Assembly (NCBI RefSeq): GCF_910591885.1 | Contig: NC_063271.1 | Coordinates: 13,757,001 to 13,821,000, forward strand | DNA: 64,000 nucleotides | Direction: 5' to 3' | DNA from: Bombus terrestris | Taxonomy: Eukaryota > Arthropoda > Insecta > Hymenoptera > Apidae | Position numbers and translations under genes: made by a program | Notes under the pieces: generated by a model | Told to the model about the DNA's origin: nothing | What the model saw: the letters and a program-made list of their open reading frames with translations, nothing else | The model's database searches: none | Shown here: piece by piece, positions 25,420-39,020 of the stretch | Layout: each line of letters begins with the position of its first letter | Numbering within the stretch: the first letter of the stretch is position 1

Positions 25420-26089
25420 TGGATTGCTTCTTTTTGAACGTAATTATATATTTTAAATATTTATTCTTCCTCTTCCTTTTGAAATAGAGATTTCTATGTT
25501 TTCGGATCGTTTAAAACTACCATGTATTTTTCTAAAGAATCGTATACATGTGATATATTATTAAGTATTCATAATAATATTGATAAATTTGAAATTATAA
25601 TTGGATTGTTCGTTTACAATGTATCACACTTTTCAGTTGTTTATTTCTTTTTCCCTTTTTTCTCAAATACAGATTTCTACCTTATTTTTATAAGAATTAG
25701 ACATTATCATTAAATATCTGTAGTACCTAAAAGAGATTAGTAAGTTTTAGTTTAGATTTGTAGATTAATTTATTTCTATGTATTCATGATTACAATTGAT
25801 AAATGATTTTTCAAAAGTGTAATTCATTTACCGCGTCGAATATATTTTGAAACGATTGAGACGATTGTGTATGAAATTCCATATAATAAAATAAGTATAT
25901 AAAAATATACAAACATAAATATAAAAAACAAGTAAGTTCGTCAAAGAATACAAATTCAATATTTATAGTATAAACTTGAATTTAAGAAACATTACACATA
26001 TTATTTGAGAATTTGTTTGTTCAGACAATAGCATACCTGGTAACCAGTTTACATGTTGGTTAACAAAACTAAGGGCAATGCTAACTAAA
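25420..26089. other. AT-rich noncoding DNA
   Basis: No feature. The 63-codon frame at 25522-25713 is Phe/Ile/Tyr-rich, the usual product of AT-rich noise. Confidence 0.6.
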
Positions 26090-26640
26090 CGCAACAAAAT
26101 GTATCGAGCAGGTGAAAACGAAGCGCGCTTTTAAAGAAAAAAAATACCTAAACGATTTTCGTAATTTAAATAAGCATCGAAAGTGAAAAAGAATGGACGG
26201 GCGATTTTATTAAGGTTCGTTTAGACGATAAATAAACCGAAGATCGAGAATCAAAAAGACGTAGGAAACCGAATTTATATACGAAGAGGTGGGGGAAAAG
26301 AAGCACACGCCAGGCACGCGTCTTCTCCAGAAGGAATGCTTCCTTGCTCGCGCTCTCGAACACGAGTAGGCTCGTGGAATGATTTCGAGACACGAGGCGA
26401 GCGCGGTCAGCTTCGGTGCAAGCAAGACAGGGAAAAAGAACCTGATGCGGCCGAAGAGAAAGAAAAGGACGTTCAGCATGCAGAGGAGAGGTGAAAAATG
26501 CAGAACCTAACCGTGCAGGCTACAGGTGCATCGGACGATGGCTTTCAAGAATTCGTGCTCGATCCACCCTCGAGGAATTTTTTTTCCCTTCGGGCCCGTT
26601 CACAAGTCCTATTCTTTGCTTATAAACACCATCACCAAGG
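26090..26640. promoter_or_regulatory. GC-rich island, candidate regulatory element
   Basis: CpG-bearing, with a GCAGGTG E-box at 26108-26114 at its left edge. Two overlapping minus-strand frames (75 and 89 codons) are present without motifs. Confidence 0.3.
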
Positions 26641-26775
26641 GTTCAACTGAAAACAATATGTTTCATTGATAACGGATTCAAAATTAACATGTCACAGTGG
26701 CAGCAATATTATTGTTTGACAATTTTTTTGAGATTGGTCTTGTTAACGGTCAATTCATAGAATATGTCCATATGT

Positions 26776-26800
26776 TACCGTCCAAAAGTGTCCGAATATT
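26776..26800. mobile_element. possible solitary Tc1-like terminus
   Basis: TA/CCGTCCAAAAGTGTCCGAAT starts after a TA and has the Tc1-terminus word AAAAGTGTCCG, also seen at 4580. No inverted partner was recognised downstream. Confidence 0.3.
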
Positions 26801-28308
26801 TCTTCACTTCTGATAACATGCTATTAAACAAGAATTTTTATCTCAAAAGTTTATCTATCTTCTAATAAAGGATGAAATTTGTCATACCGTTTAAATAATA
26901 AACAGTAATGGTAATAAATCGTAAAAGAAAAAAAATTTTTAATATCCATAATAACTTTGTTGTATCACATGCAGCATAGTTTTATTTATTCACGTTAAAA
27001 TACCATAATAAAGATTTACTACCACTAAATCATTGCGAATTAGTTGAACGTTTTAATGTAGTTTTTTTCGAAACTTCGTACTTATATATGCTGTAGATAA
27101 TAATTTAGTTGTTTCAAATTTGGAAATACGCAACATACCTTTCCCAAAACGCATTATGATACAGTTTGGTTGTGCAAAGGACATCCTTGAAATCGAAAGT
27201 AGTATTTTGGCTATTGCGAAAGAACGAAAATAGCTTGAAAAATATAGAAATCGGACACCGATTACCTACTGAAGCGGATTTTGCTGAAATGACATAGTAG
27301 TTTCTTGTTCATTTTCTTCGGAATGATAGGGTCACGGTACCGTTATTGGAGAATTAGTTTGGCTCTATGAATTTTTCAACTCTTCTCAAGGTATCATGTC
27401 CTTCGGAATCGATATCCTTGTATTACTACAAAAATTTCGCCCTTCTTTCGTCGCTGAAAACCCATTAATTTAAGATTGTGTTTTATACACCTATCATTTT
27501 TCTAACCATAGACGGAAAACATTTACAGTCTTGCTCTTACATGTGATGGTATAATTAAGGACATTTCGTTGAATGGTCCGTGCAAGATCACTTTGCGGTT
27601 TCTCATCGCTGCTAAGAAAAAAGCGATGAAATCTTGAGAATTACGGTATCGCTATGTATTATTTCGAATCGAAATCACGATTCGTTTAAACGTTCTGTAT
27701 TCCTAGAATCTTTCACCTACGTTATTCACACATTATTGTTAGATGCGAATTTTCATACAAATTTATATTTTTATTTTAAAAACAATTAGGAAAATGGAAC
27801 TTAATTAGAGATCTGTTTTATTCATCAGATATCATAACAAGACAACATAATTTAAATATTTTATATTATTGCGTATATTTGTGCATCTTTGAATTTTCCA
27901 TAAATTTATGATCTCCGCAATCTAGTTGTAATTTAGGCCTTTGCCATACAAAATTTGTCGTATTTCTTAAGAATATTCAGGAAACTTACACTTCATTAAT
28001 CTTTCAAAAGTGTACACGCAATATACTACATATTTCATAGACCATTTAAGAATAGACAATACTTTCTAAAGAATATATTACAAAAATCAGTTGTGATCGT
28101 TTCGGCTTCTTTAGTGATTTCTCAGACTTCAGTCATTTATAATTAAACACTTGATTGTAGATGGATCATTACAAAACGATGTCTTATTATTCTCTGAGAA
28201 AATATAAGATATTTTTAATATAATGTTTTAGTTACCTTCGTGTGATATATAAACTACGTATCCTTTAAAAACATTGAATTTATTCTATACAATTCAATAT
28301 GTTTATAT

Positions 28309-28331
28309 TTTCTGACAGTAATTGTCAGAAA
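28309..28331. repeat. 9-bp inverted repeat, 5-nt loop
   Basis: TTTCTGACA and TGTCAGAAA around gtaat. It is short and possibly fortuitous. Confidence 0.4.
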
Positions 28332-30876
28332 CGTTTCTCGACATATTTGAGTTGTTTAAAAAGTACATCTTTTTTAAATAAATGAAATGTAAAAATGAAT
28401 TTTCCATCATAGGTAAAAAACCAAAAATATTAGTGTACATTTTGTTCAAGCACACAGTTATCAATTATCGTTGTATTTTGTAATTGCACGTCAGATTAAA
28501 CACGCTATCGTGAAATTCGTAATAAATTAAAATATGACTTCAGTGTAAAATCATATTTTCCCTGATGTATTAACGTAATATTACGTCATCACTCAACGTT
28601 ATTAAAATTATTAATTACCCTTTAAGTAAAGGTTGATCACATAGACTTTCTCCTTTCTTCTAATCGATTTCACTCTACAGCATGCAGAATCTTACGTACT
28701 ATATGTATATAAAAAGTAACACAATTCAACGACTTGTTACTAATGAGTGCAAGAATGTGGACAATCATGCAGATAATGAACTATAGAGTTCGATTTCCTA
28801 TCCTGTAATTGTGTTCCTTTATTCTATTAGTAAAAAGGTTGCATAAAACAAAAATTCCTCTTGGGCTTTTCAAAGAATTAATGGGTACTAAACGATCGAT
28901 GCTGCTAAATCAAATTTTTTCTACAACCTGCGTTGTTCTTACTACTCTACTATTAAAGCGATTGCTGTTTTTATATAAAAATGTTGCTAATGAAGGAGAA
29001 TTACTTTCACTACCAATATAATATTTTAAATTAGTGTTGTATAGATTGGATAAGATTACAACTGCCAACATATCTTTAATTATATTTTCTGCTTTAACAT
29101 TTAAAAAAATCTTTTAACATTTATTTTCCAATGTGCAAGTAACATACATATTTAATACCTACTTTTGACACTGGCATCACGTACAGTGGCAATAGATGTC
29201 ATTTGAATTGTATTATAATTCAGTATGTCATTGTATATGTAATGATTCGTTAATAATTAAACGGTAATAGTAATTTCAGCCTATTTAAATAAACAATAAG
29301 TTTATATTTCATATTTCAATATTTGGATTCAATTATTCTTATATTATAAAAATTGTTTGTATATTCTATGAGATAGGAAACAAGCGAACGGACAAATAGG
29401 CTTAAATGATCTAGATATAGCTAACAAATTATAGATGATATGTGTGAAAAAGGTTGAAGAACAAGAATTAAAATGTATGAAAGCGAATAAAAAGATGAGC
29501 GTAAGTTTGCGAAGTCGAAGCGGAGTTGGAGAAAATAGATGAAAAGAGAAATAGAAGTAAATGAGATATTGAGATATGTCAAGATTTAGCACCTGATTAT
29601 GATTATAATTTACACAATTTTAATTCGCATGTTCTATTCATTTCCCGAATTTATGTATGTGCTTTGTGTTTGTTATATTTTAAAGCAATTAAATAATTTT
29701 TTAAACGTCATGGGTCATAATTAATGCTTCACGCTTGAGCAATGAATGAAAAATCGAGTATATTTTGATTATATCTACAGATCGAAAGATATAAATACTG
29801 ATTAATCAACTTTCTTCCATAAATTTTTATAACGCAATTAAATATATAACGTGACGATGCATTTCCGTGATTATTTTTTTCATTAATTCATTTTCTCGTT
29901 GGTAATGCGAAAAGAGGTGAAATTGGGTAAACAAGCAATCACAACGATTTCAATTATTCTTCTTAATTTATAACAAATTAGTCTTACTGGAATTCCAACG
30001 ACAAGAGATACATTTCTACGCAGTCTTTATGTTTAAATTGAGTGAGTTACAAAATAGTTGTCTATAATAGGATGGTTAGTTTCTCAAATAACAGTTGAAC
30101 AAGATATTAAAAAGCAATTAGTATAGTGGAAAGATTGTACAGAATGATAAATTGTAGATATTACATACGATCAAAAAATTTCGAAAAGCAAATTAAAGCA
30201 CAGCATTCCTCATGAAACATATATCTTCGTATATTAAATATATTTCTTCGCATTACTGATTTACGAGTAATCGTTAACCATTAACATCTGAAAATGTTTA
30301 TTTATTTAATACTTGAATAAATAAGTTTCTTGAGATTTCTAAAAGTTTGCAAATGTAAATATACCGATAAACAAAACGATAATTAATCTGTAATTAATAT
30401 TACATAATATTATATAGTATTATATACATATATCGTGAACATCATATAGGTATAGGACAAGTTTGGATAAATTTTATTTGAAATGAAAGTAAAGAAATCA
30501 CATTTGTAAATAATGAGACAGATCAATTACTTTATTATTATTATTTTAGGAACAATATAGGGAAAGAAATCATTTTTATAAATAATTTATTATATCTTTC
30601 TAATAAAGTAGCAAATAATTTGGAACTTGATATCAATTTGAATTTTAAATATTGTTTGTTGCACATATTTGAGTTATAAACGATATGGCCAAATTATTTT
30701 ACATGGTAACGATATTTATTACCAAAATTGTTTTATAATTTCAATTACTCTCGAATAATATGTATCTGAGCTTAAATCAATAGATAGCGTACTACGTATT
30801 CCTGACACAGTTTAATTGTATTGAAATAGTCGGATCAGAAATTGCTTAAGATATAATTTTAGAAAACGCTTTTCTA

Positions 30877-30910
30877 ATACAAGATATTATTTCAGAATAA
30901 TATCTTGTAT
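30877..30910. repeat. perfect 15-bp stem, 4-nt loop hairpin
   Basis: ATACAAGATATTATT, loop TCAG, and the exact complement. It lies in AT-rich DNA with no terminator logic in a eukaryote. It may be a relic of a palindromic transposon end or of replication slippage. Confidence 0.65.
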
Positions 30911-31019
30911 AATAAGATAATATGTCGTTTAAATAATCACTTTTCAAATATGTCATTTAAATAATATCCAAACCTGTTATAGAATGAAAATAAAATAAAA
31001 ATAGGTGAATACATTGCTT

Positions 31020-31560
31020 TGATTATTCTTCACGTGCCATCACGTGCTTCGGTATGCCTTAATTTCTTTCGGAACGCTATAGTGTTTGACATAGAACCGC
31101 ATATGTTTTGAAGATCTAGCCGGAAGGATCGAAACAAGACGAGCAAGAGGAGGCGCGTAAGTCGTATGGCGGTAAGACGGAAATTGAAGAGCGATTCGAA
31201 GAAAAGAAAGAATGTAGGGGGACTGAAATTCTGTTCCTACACAGCGCAAGTTCGGTAATTGCGGCCCGTCGAAATCGCGTGCGACCGACAATCGGCCAGA
31301 CAAGGGGCGCGAGAGAGGGCGTAAGAATGTGCAGTGCACGTGCCTTTATTTATTTTGCATAATTAGCAGTGCGTTGCCCAAGGTATCGTCAGCCCGACAG
31401 GTTCTCAGCTTGACTCTCCTTTTTCTTCCTATCTTCATGAGCGTCCCTACGTCTTATTTTTCCCTTTTTGCCTCGTTTCTCATTTCGTTGAATTGATCGA
31501 TTCGAGAGTAGTGAACTCTATCCTCTGCGCCTTCAGAAGGCTTGTCAAAATGTCAGTTTT
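31020..31560. promoter_or_regulatory. GC-rich island, candidate regulatory element
   Basis: Strong CpG content at 31120-31340 and palindromic cacgtg-type words at both ends (tcacgtgccatcacgtgc at 31030 and gcacgtgcc at 31336). The CACGTG cores are E-boxes of the Myc/clock class. A minus-strand 99-codon frame (31040-31339) has no motif. Confidence 0.3.
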
Positions 31561-33049
31561 CAAAGATGTGAGGCAAAATTTACATTAATTAAATCGAATC
31601 TGACATCTAATTTTAACTTATAACAACAAGATATATATGTTGTTATTTCAATTGTAATCATTATTTTCTAGAAGATTAGATTGTAACAAAATGAGACAAA
31701 TATTTGACAGAGTATTATATCGATTATATAAATTGCAGTATTTTAATGAATATTCAATTATTTAACAAACATTAGTTTTAAAATTTTTGAAATATTTGAT
31801 ATTGCAGGTTGAACAATTTTATATAAATTATCGTAATTAAATTCAGGCCAAGTTTCAAGTAGACATTAAAAAAATTTAATGTTTAATTTTGCTTCTTTAA
31901 AAATTGCTGGACTTTATTTCGTAATATAAGTATTCCATCATTTTTTATGTTAATAATATTCTTCAAGATATTAATTCGTTACTCTGGCACATATCAATCA
32001 AGTTTCATACTGCATATTAGTATGAATAATGAAATAAAATATACGATGAACTTAAATTAATTAGTTCACAAATTAAATATAAATTAAATATTACTTGCAC
32101 GAATTGAAGATAATATTCCTTTTTCGTACTTTGAAACATTTATTTTAACGATTACTGTAGAATTTATTTGCATAATGATACGTCGTCAACTAATTATAAG
32201 TGTACTTATATCTTATTCAACCTTCTGAATATGTAACTCTTTCGACGGGTCGTCAAATTCTCCAAATAAGTTCGAATAAACCGGTAAACTTCCACCTTTC
32301 TCTTTATTTCCCTTTCCAATTTCTGTAATTGCATGTTCTTTCCTTGAACGATAGGTGGAAATGTTAATGAACGCATTGCAAAGTGGAGCACGACCACACA
32401 TTTCACACTCATGAAACATAATTTGTGTATACCACAGAATTCGTACCGGTTAACATAGCAAAATAGATGGAATGAAGCAAGAGTTGGCGAAGCGTTGAAA
32501 ATTATGATAATTATCCCTATCAAGTTTTAAATTTCAGTCAAGTTTTAAAAGATTTGTAAATAACGAAATAAATCAAAATACCTAGATTAATGTTATAAGT
32601 ACTGTATATCTATGGGCTATAGATCTTTTCTGTAAAAAAAAAAAATTATTCAAATAAATACTTCCTTATAATTTCATCCCATTCTGTTTTCCTATTCCTG
32701 TAAGATTTCGTTGTGTTTTTTCATTCATTTGTATAGCAACTTGTTTGCATGAAATAGTTTATTTCATTTTGCTTAATTCTCAATTCTTCCTCTTTGTCTT
32801 TATTTTTCATTTGTTTAATATCTGCAAAACTGCAGTTTAGTTCAGAATGTTCACTTTTAAAAAATAAGTAAATGAAATAATATTTAATACTTTACATTTA
32901 GTTCTTAATATCTTGATTTCTTTAGTAGGTACCCTTGTATTGTTCCTAATTAAAATCTAAACGGAAGTTTATATCTCCGACTCTATGGAATAACTTAGAA
33001 AAACTGTAGATGTTTGCGAAATCATATAAGAAGTACGAGCAATTAACTA
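31561..33049. other. AT-rich noncoding DNA
   Basis: No gene. A patch of balanced composition at 32220-32490 carries two overlapping minus-strand frames (105 and 68 codons), neither recognised. A 12-base A run is at about 32634-32645. Confidence 0.55.
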
Positions 33050-33700
33050 GCTGAAAAGTAGCGAATGAAGTAACGGTAAATTGAGTTCTTGGCCGCTTTA
33101 ATCGTAATGACGAATTTTGTCGGGAATCGATGAAAGACTGTCTGTCGTTGGTAAGAAGTCTGAAATTTGGCCGGACCCAGTTCAAAATTAGTATTCATTA
33201 GAGGACCACGCGAGATTTTCGACGAGTCATGTGGAAATAATTAAGGTAAGTGTGGGGTCCGCGGGTTCGGTTCGGTGCACGGTCGCCTAATGACCTTCTC
33301 TTTCGCTCGTCCAACGCTTGCACACCGCTCATTCGCTACGTTCTCCACCTCTTTCTTCTCGTACAAGCTTTCTACCCCTTTCTTCTTTCTACTCTTATTC
33401 ACTTACCTTCCGTTCAATCGATTTCTCTTTCACACGTTGCAGATTATTATTTATTCTCCAATCTGCTTCCTCGTACTTTCTTCCTTAATAGCCTATTCCT
33501 GCAATTAATGCTTTTCGTTTGTTCATGATGTTCTCTATTGCGTTTTACACTAGTTTTTTCAACTCAGCGCTTGAATTAATTATTCTTTTCTCGTATAATA
33601 TCCCTTTTAACTGACGTGTACAGAAGTACACGAAATTATTATTCTTCATTCCTTTCCTGTCTCTTTAACCACAATTATCATCTTTATCATATATTTTCAC
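33050..33700. promoter_or_regulatory. GC-richer island followed by a 360-bp pyrimidine tract
   Basis: 33050-33320 is CpG-bearing. A consensus plus-strand donor (ttaag/gtaagtgtgg) lies at 33245 and a consensus minus-strand donor (cggaag/gtaagtgaa) at 33409. Neither is attached to an open frame longer than about 20 codons with a good acceptor. 33335-33700 is strongly C/T-biased on the plus strand. Confidence 0.25.
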
Positions 33701-35159
33701 GATTCTTGAATTAATTTTACCTTAAATTACATTATCCATTTCTCTCACACTTAAAATTTATCTTTCTCAATTTCAGTTCTATATCTATTTGGTACATCGA
33801 TATATGGAGGAATCATTTTACGTTATTTCACTGAATAATCATCGTAAACATGTTTCACGCGTAATAAAAATTAATTTAACCATGACTATCTTGATTCAAA
33901 CTTAGAAGCAATCACCAAGATATCTATTGCACGATACATTTTTGTTCAATGTGTAAATCTTGTTCAATGAGTTTCTATAAGTTATGAAATTCAAGTAATT
34001 TATATAACACTTTATGTAATTAATGGTATACGATGATAATATAGAATAACACGAACACAATGATTATTGTAACGCAACAGTCTATTAATTATTAATTGGA
34101 ACTATAAATGAAGTTTGTGAGGCAATGAATCGCGTATAACATAAAATAGCACAACGCAATGTAACGCTAAGACATATCAGATTTTATAGATGATGCAATT
34201 TATGTTAAAAAAAAGTAGATATGTATTCGTTCACATGATTCATAAGATATTTCGTGTCTTGTTGTATTTCGCAGTCACATTACGATATTCGTCATTTCTT
34301 ATGTCTCTACATATTGGGCGCTTTCTCTTAATTATCTTCCCGATTCCTTATACGCATCTTTCACTTTCTTTTATCGTGTTTTGTTTTATCTTGCTCCAAA
34401 TTGCAATTCTTTAATGTTGTATTTCCAATCTTCCCCATACTACGCTGCTCTAAATATTACTACGTCGAGCAATCCAGTGTAATAAAATAATTTTTAAATA
34501 TTCTAATATACATACGTGGATTAACCTGTTTCTGAAATCAGAAGTTCAGTCAAGCAATTAAGATGTTATCAAAGTCTTTTTACCTATATATAGCGAACTG
34601 AGGCCTGCAAATAGTACATTATTAAATGGAATAAGCAAAAATTAGAAAAGTGAAAATTTGAACTGACATGATAGGATCGTTCATATTGCATACTACCGTG
34701 CGCAAAGTATTGCAAACGTCCTCTTTCTGTTTTGTTGGCGTCTGTTTTTTGTTCAAATTTGCTTTGACAAATTTTAGATATAATTATAATATAATAGTTA
34801 TTTTTTAAATTAAATATGTTAAAAACATATATTTGCCATTTTTTAAATTTCAGTTAGCAGATATATTTAATATTAATTTTTTTTAATTAGTCGACAACAG
34901 GAGTTAGAGTAAAGGCTAAAATATTGATGAAACGAGTAATTTATTAATAGTGCCCAATATGAAAAGAATTTAATAAAATTCAAGAATAAAATATTAATAA
35001 AAATTGATAAATCAATAATAGATTGAAAACGATAAGTAATAGTGAATAAATTCTACTTGATACTATAGATTTGTCAAGAACAAATTTCAAGAAAACATTT
35101 TGCTTTGTCCTGTAAATTCTGTCTAATTTCTAATTTTCATGCTTGATATAAAAGAGATT
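33701..35159. other. AT-rich noncoding DNA
   Basis: Nothing recognised. Confidence 0.6.
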
Positions 35160-35500
35160 TTTAACTCTTCAAAATCCCTTTTTCAGAAAAGTTAGTGATG
35201 GTGAACCGTTGGTGGTCGAGCGAAGTCTTATTAGGCCAGACCGCCAATGCAGAATTTCGCTGTGGTGGCAACGAATTTCGCCGATGGGCGGCTGTTTGAT
35301 CTCATTTCACCGAAATAAAAGAACAAAAAGGTTGCTTGTTGCTTGCCGGAGACCGGTTGGATATAAACGGCACCGCGGAAGCTTCATGGGCGCGTGTCCG
35401 ACCGACCTGCATTATTATTCCTTGTTGAAACGTCTCTATTCGTCTGAATTCCCACGTATCTTTGTATTTTCTATACTTCACTGATGCGATAATCCTATAG
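35160..35500. promoter_or_regulatory. GC-rich island, candidate regulatory element
   Basis: Compact 340-bp CpG-bearing block. The plus frame 35209-35484 (91 codons) has no motif. Confidence 0.28.
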
Positions 35501-36349
35501 TTTGATGCAGGATCGAATTCTTAAAGAAGTATAATGAAGAATATTGCGTACATAGACATACGTATGCTATCTCTGCGAAAATGGAAAGTGTTACCGTTCG
35601 ACGAGAAACTGAAAGTTCCTAACAAACCAGGGAACCCGCTACAAGTAAATATTGCACGTAGAAAATGCGTTTCACTTATCACGCGAATCCTTTATTTCTA
35701 ATAGTTTGCATTTATTTCTTTCGGTGAGTAAGTCGATGTATTAGATTATGTATGCTGTAAAAATATACAAGCAATTTTTATATTAATACCGATCAAAATT
35801 CTTGAAATTAGAAATAATAAATGAATTATTTTGTGATAATGAGTACATAATTTTATGAGTAATTTTATACAATAAAAAGATATAGGCAAATAAAATTATG
35901 TATCTTCTTAAATGATATTAATTAAATTGCAATAGGAGATAAAAGACGGAGTAATTATAAAACATTTGAAATATATATTTACAGAGTAAAATTGTGTTCT
36001 TTCATGTGAGAAACAAAAGAAGCTTGTTTTTTACATATTGTACGAAAATTTAATACATGTTGATAGCGATAATTTCTTTATAAATATATATATAAACATG
36101 AAGATCTTCATTTTATATAGCATACTACATTATAATTAAATACTTTAGATTTAATTTAATTTTCTGTAAAACACCATAAATATGACTATTTTTTTTCACA
36201 TAGATTACCGGGAAGTATCTAGGAACAACTACAGTTACAAAAAGCTGATCTATAAATGTTAGTCTTTTAGTTTTAATTTAATATGCAGGTCCACGTGAGA
36301 GAAAAATAAGTGATGTTTAAATTTTATTTCTTATTCAATTATTCGATCT
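35501..36349. other. AT-rich noncoding DNA
   Basis: Nothing recognised. Confidence 0.6.
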
Positions 36350-36800
36350 ATACTAACGAAAGCTCGTCATCTTTTTGAACAGTGCGCAGATGTAATAAAA
36401 TTTCCGTTCGATTCGAAGGGTTCGTAAAAATGGAGAGTTCTGCGCCTGATAATGAACGCACGCGCCAGAATTCTGTCTTACATCGGAATTTCAGAGACTG
36501 GTATGTCGCTTCTAATAAAGCCTAAACATTTCTTTTTGTGTGGAAATCGAGACGTTTCCCGCATAGAGATACCTGGTGCCTTAAAAGTGATGTACGATGT
36601 ACGCCGGCACCTGTCCCTTTAACCTTTCCATGAGCATCAGGTCTTCTTTTCATTTCACAACGGGCCAATGAATTTTATGGGTAGTCTAATGAAGTCGTTT
36701 TAAAACTCGCCACCCAGGACCGCGATGATCTTATCGCGACTTAATTGGACAAACCGTATTTCATCGAGCTAAATCTGCAGACATAAGAATCTTTTCTCTC
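36350..36800. promoter_or_regulatory. candidate conserved noncoding element
   Basis: Alternating CpG blocks and TAAT/ATTA words (ccaatgaattttatggg, cgcgacttaattggac) without an open frame over 60 codons. This is the classic texture of an insect developmental enhancer. Confidence 0.3.
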
Positions 36801-36956
36801 TTCTTTCCCTTCGAATATACATAAACCAATCTCGAATATAACGTATTTTTTTATGTGTTTTTTGAAACTACACCGCATAGGAATCAATCGTTTATGTATT
36901 GCTCACATTAATATTACGAAAATGTGTCAGCTTAAGAAAGCGGTGATAGTATACAC

Positions 36957-36997
36957 CCTATATACAATATTCTATACAGTATCCTATATACAATATT
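36957..36997 (+). repeat. two copies of CCTATATACAATATT, 26 bp apart
   Basis: Exact direct repeat at 36957 and 36983, with the near-repeat ctatacagt between. Confidence 0.7.
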
Positions 36998-37619
36998 GTA
37001 GGTATAAACAAAATATATCTTTGGTTGAGACATCTTTTCCCTTAAATCGGACGACAGGAAAATTATTGTATTTAATTATGAAATATACAACTAGTTTTAA
37101 AAAATGTTTTATTATCAGCAAGTATTAAGTATATGAAAATAGGATTTCTCTTTTGTATTTGTGTGTAATTCTAAATTATTATCTTAAATATCCTGAAATT
37201 AATAGTACATACTATATAGTGTAATGTTTCAATTTATATCTAAGAAACATGTTATATAATCAGCAATGAACATTCCTTTCATTTCTTTAACTTAAATTTA
37301 ATTCTGCTGTATAAATAGTTGGAAATAAATTCGTGCTCCATGAACCATTAAGATAATATTAGATTAGAAATGGATTCCTATCAGAAATTCATTCCTATCA
37401 CCAGCAAAGTAATGAAGTTATGATTTCAAGATGTTATCACATCTCATTTCATTGCTCATATCAAACTTGTGATGGATTTATATTAAGTTGTCAAATATTA
37501 AAGTCTATGATTTATAATTATGCGTTTGTAGTCATATATCACTTTTATGTGTGTAACGTAGCAAAACGCTTACCGATATTACATTCTATAATCATAATCG
37601 AATCATTTCTAGACTAAGA

Positions 37620-37647
37620 AATCATTTATGATAAACCATAAATGATT
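37620..37647. repeat. 11-bp inverted repeat, 6-nt loop
   Basis: AATCATTTATG and CATAAATGATT around ataaac, in AT-rich DNA. Confidence 0.45.
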
Positions 37648-38219
37648 ATGAGTACATAAATTTTTAATTTTTATGACTTTATTAAATGATTAAATGATAA
37701 TTTGAGAAATTATAATTAAGCATTGGATTTAATTGTGCAACAATGCGATATTCCTTAGTTATGAAAGACAATCAAATTTGCTAAAGGATAGTATATTACA
37801 GAGAATGAACTGTGATCGCAAGGAACACAAATTTCATTTATGGGTGGTTAATATCTGCAAGACTTATTCTAACAAATAACATATGATAAAAAATACAACA
37901 CGCATAAAAACAAGAAATTAATAGGATCATTGATACTATGTTCTCAAATTTTGTAAGACACCTTTTCACACAAATATTTATGAATGCTTCTTTCATATAT
38001 CAAATAAATCTTACGAACTTAATAATGTACCAAAAGAACTATGTAATCGCCACTTAAATAAGATTATGAATTTCACAGTATGAATATATAATAAAAATAT
38101 AATACGATAATATCGAATATGAAACTTGAAACAATTATCACCCGTTCTAGGTATGTATATGCGTAATATATATCTTAGTGAAATAATAAATTTTATTCTC
38201 TAATTGGCAAAGTTATTAC

Positions 38220-39020
38220 TTCTCAGACAGAAATATACTGGCCACAACACGAATGCGAGCTAAACGCATCGCACACGTCTCCTCTCGATTTCTCCAGTCA
38301 TTTAATTGGAGCCCCGTCCTCTGGAGCCCGTAAATGCCTCAACTTTTTGGCACGCACGCGTTCGCAGAGCGTCCACTCGATTTAATGTCGGCTCATTTTC
38401 GCCGTGTATCATTCGCGATTTTTTGTTCCTGACAGTAATATTCGACGTTTGATAATAATGCCTCTGTTCCTTCCCTTCGTGTAAAATTTCATCTTTTCTT
38501 TATGGGGTCATTGGCCATGTTTATTTCTCTTCTTCCTTAGTTCTCATTCCCTTAAATGCTACTTTTTTTATCTACCTTATACCTTAACTTTTTCTTCTGT
38601 CTTAGTTTACTTACGTATCTTCATTTTGATACATTATTTCCTCCCTTTTCATTCTTATTTTTCTTCCCATCGACATCGTCATTTTTTCCTATCCTTTTGC
38701 ACTGCTAGCCGCTTTCTAATATCTTCCCTTTCTTATGGCTCTCCATCTCTTTCTCTTTTTCTCTATTTCTTTCGCTTTTCTGTTCCGTTCCTTTATATTT
38801 TCCTTTCTTATTTATCCTCCCCTTTTTCCACTACTTCTTCTGTTGTCCCTTTATTCTACCTGGCAGAAGGTAAAACTGCGCTCGTTAACCCATGCACCTG
38901 TGTCCGCTTAAGCGAATACGAATTTTTCATACGGATCCCCCTTTCGGAACTTGATTGTACTGAAAAAAGAAGTACGGGAAGAAAGCTCTTCACGTGCCCC
39001 ACGTCAACAAGAATTTAGGA
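38220..39020. promoter_or_regulatory. GC-richer island followed by a pyrimidine tract
   Basis: 38230-38470 is CpG-bearing and contains catttaattggagcc and cgatttaatgtcgg, which resemble homeodomain sites. 38630-38865 is strongly C/T-biased. The 130-codon plus frame over the tract (38626-39018) is Ser/Phe/Leu-rich, as any pyrimidine tract would be. Confidence 0.3.

Larger units (their letters stand above)
26641..31019. other. AT-rich noncoding DNA
   Basis: No gene. A faint island at 27180-27680, richer in TTCG/CGAA words, may be conserved noncoding sequence. Hairpins are at 28309-28331 and 30877-30910, and short (TTA)n at about 30533-30546. Confidence 0.55.
36801..38219. other. AT-rich noncoding DNA with short repeats
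   Basis: Direct repeat at 36957-36997 and inverted repeat at 37620-37647. No gene. Confidence 0.6.

Noticed and set aside
33186..33244. Plus-strand exon ending at the gtaagtgtgg donor
   Set aside because: The only frame open to the donor spans 18 codons and has no credible acceptor.
38626..39018. 130-codon plus-strand ORF
   Set aside because: Lies on a C/T tract; the Ser/Phe/Leu-rich product is what any such tract gives.
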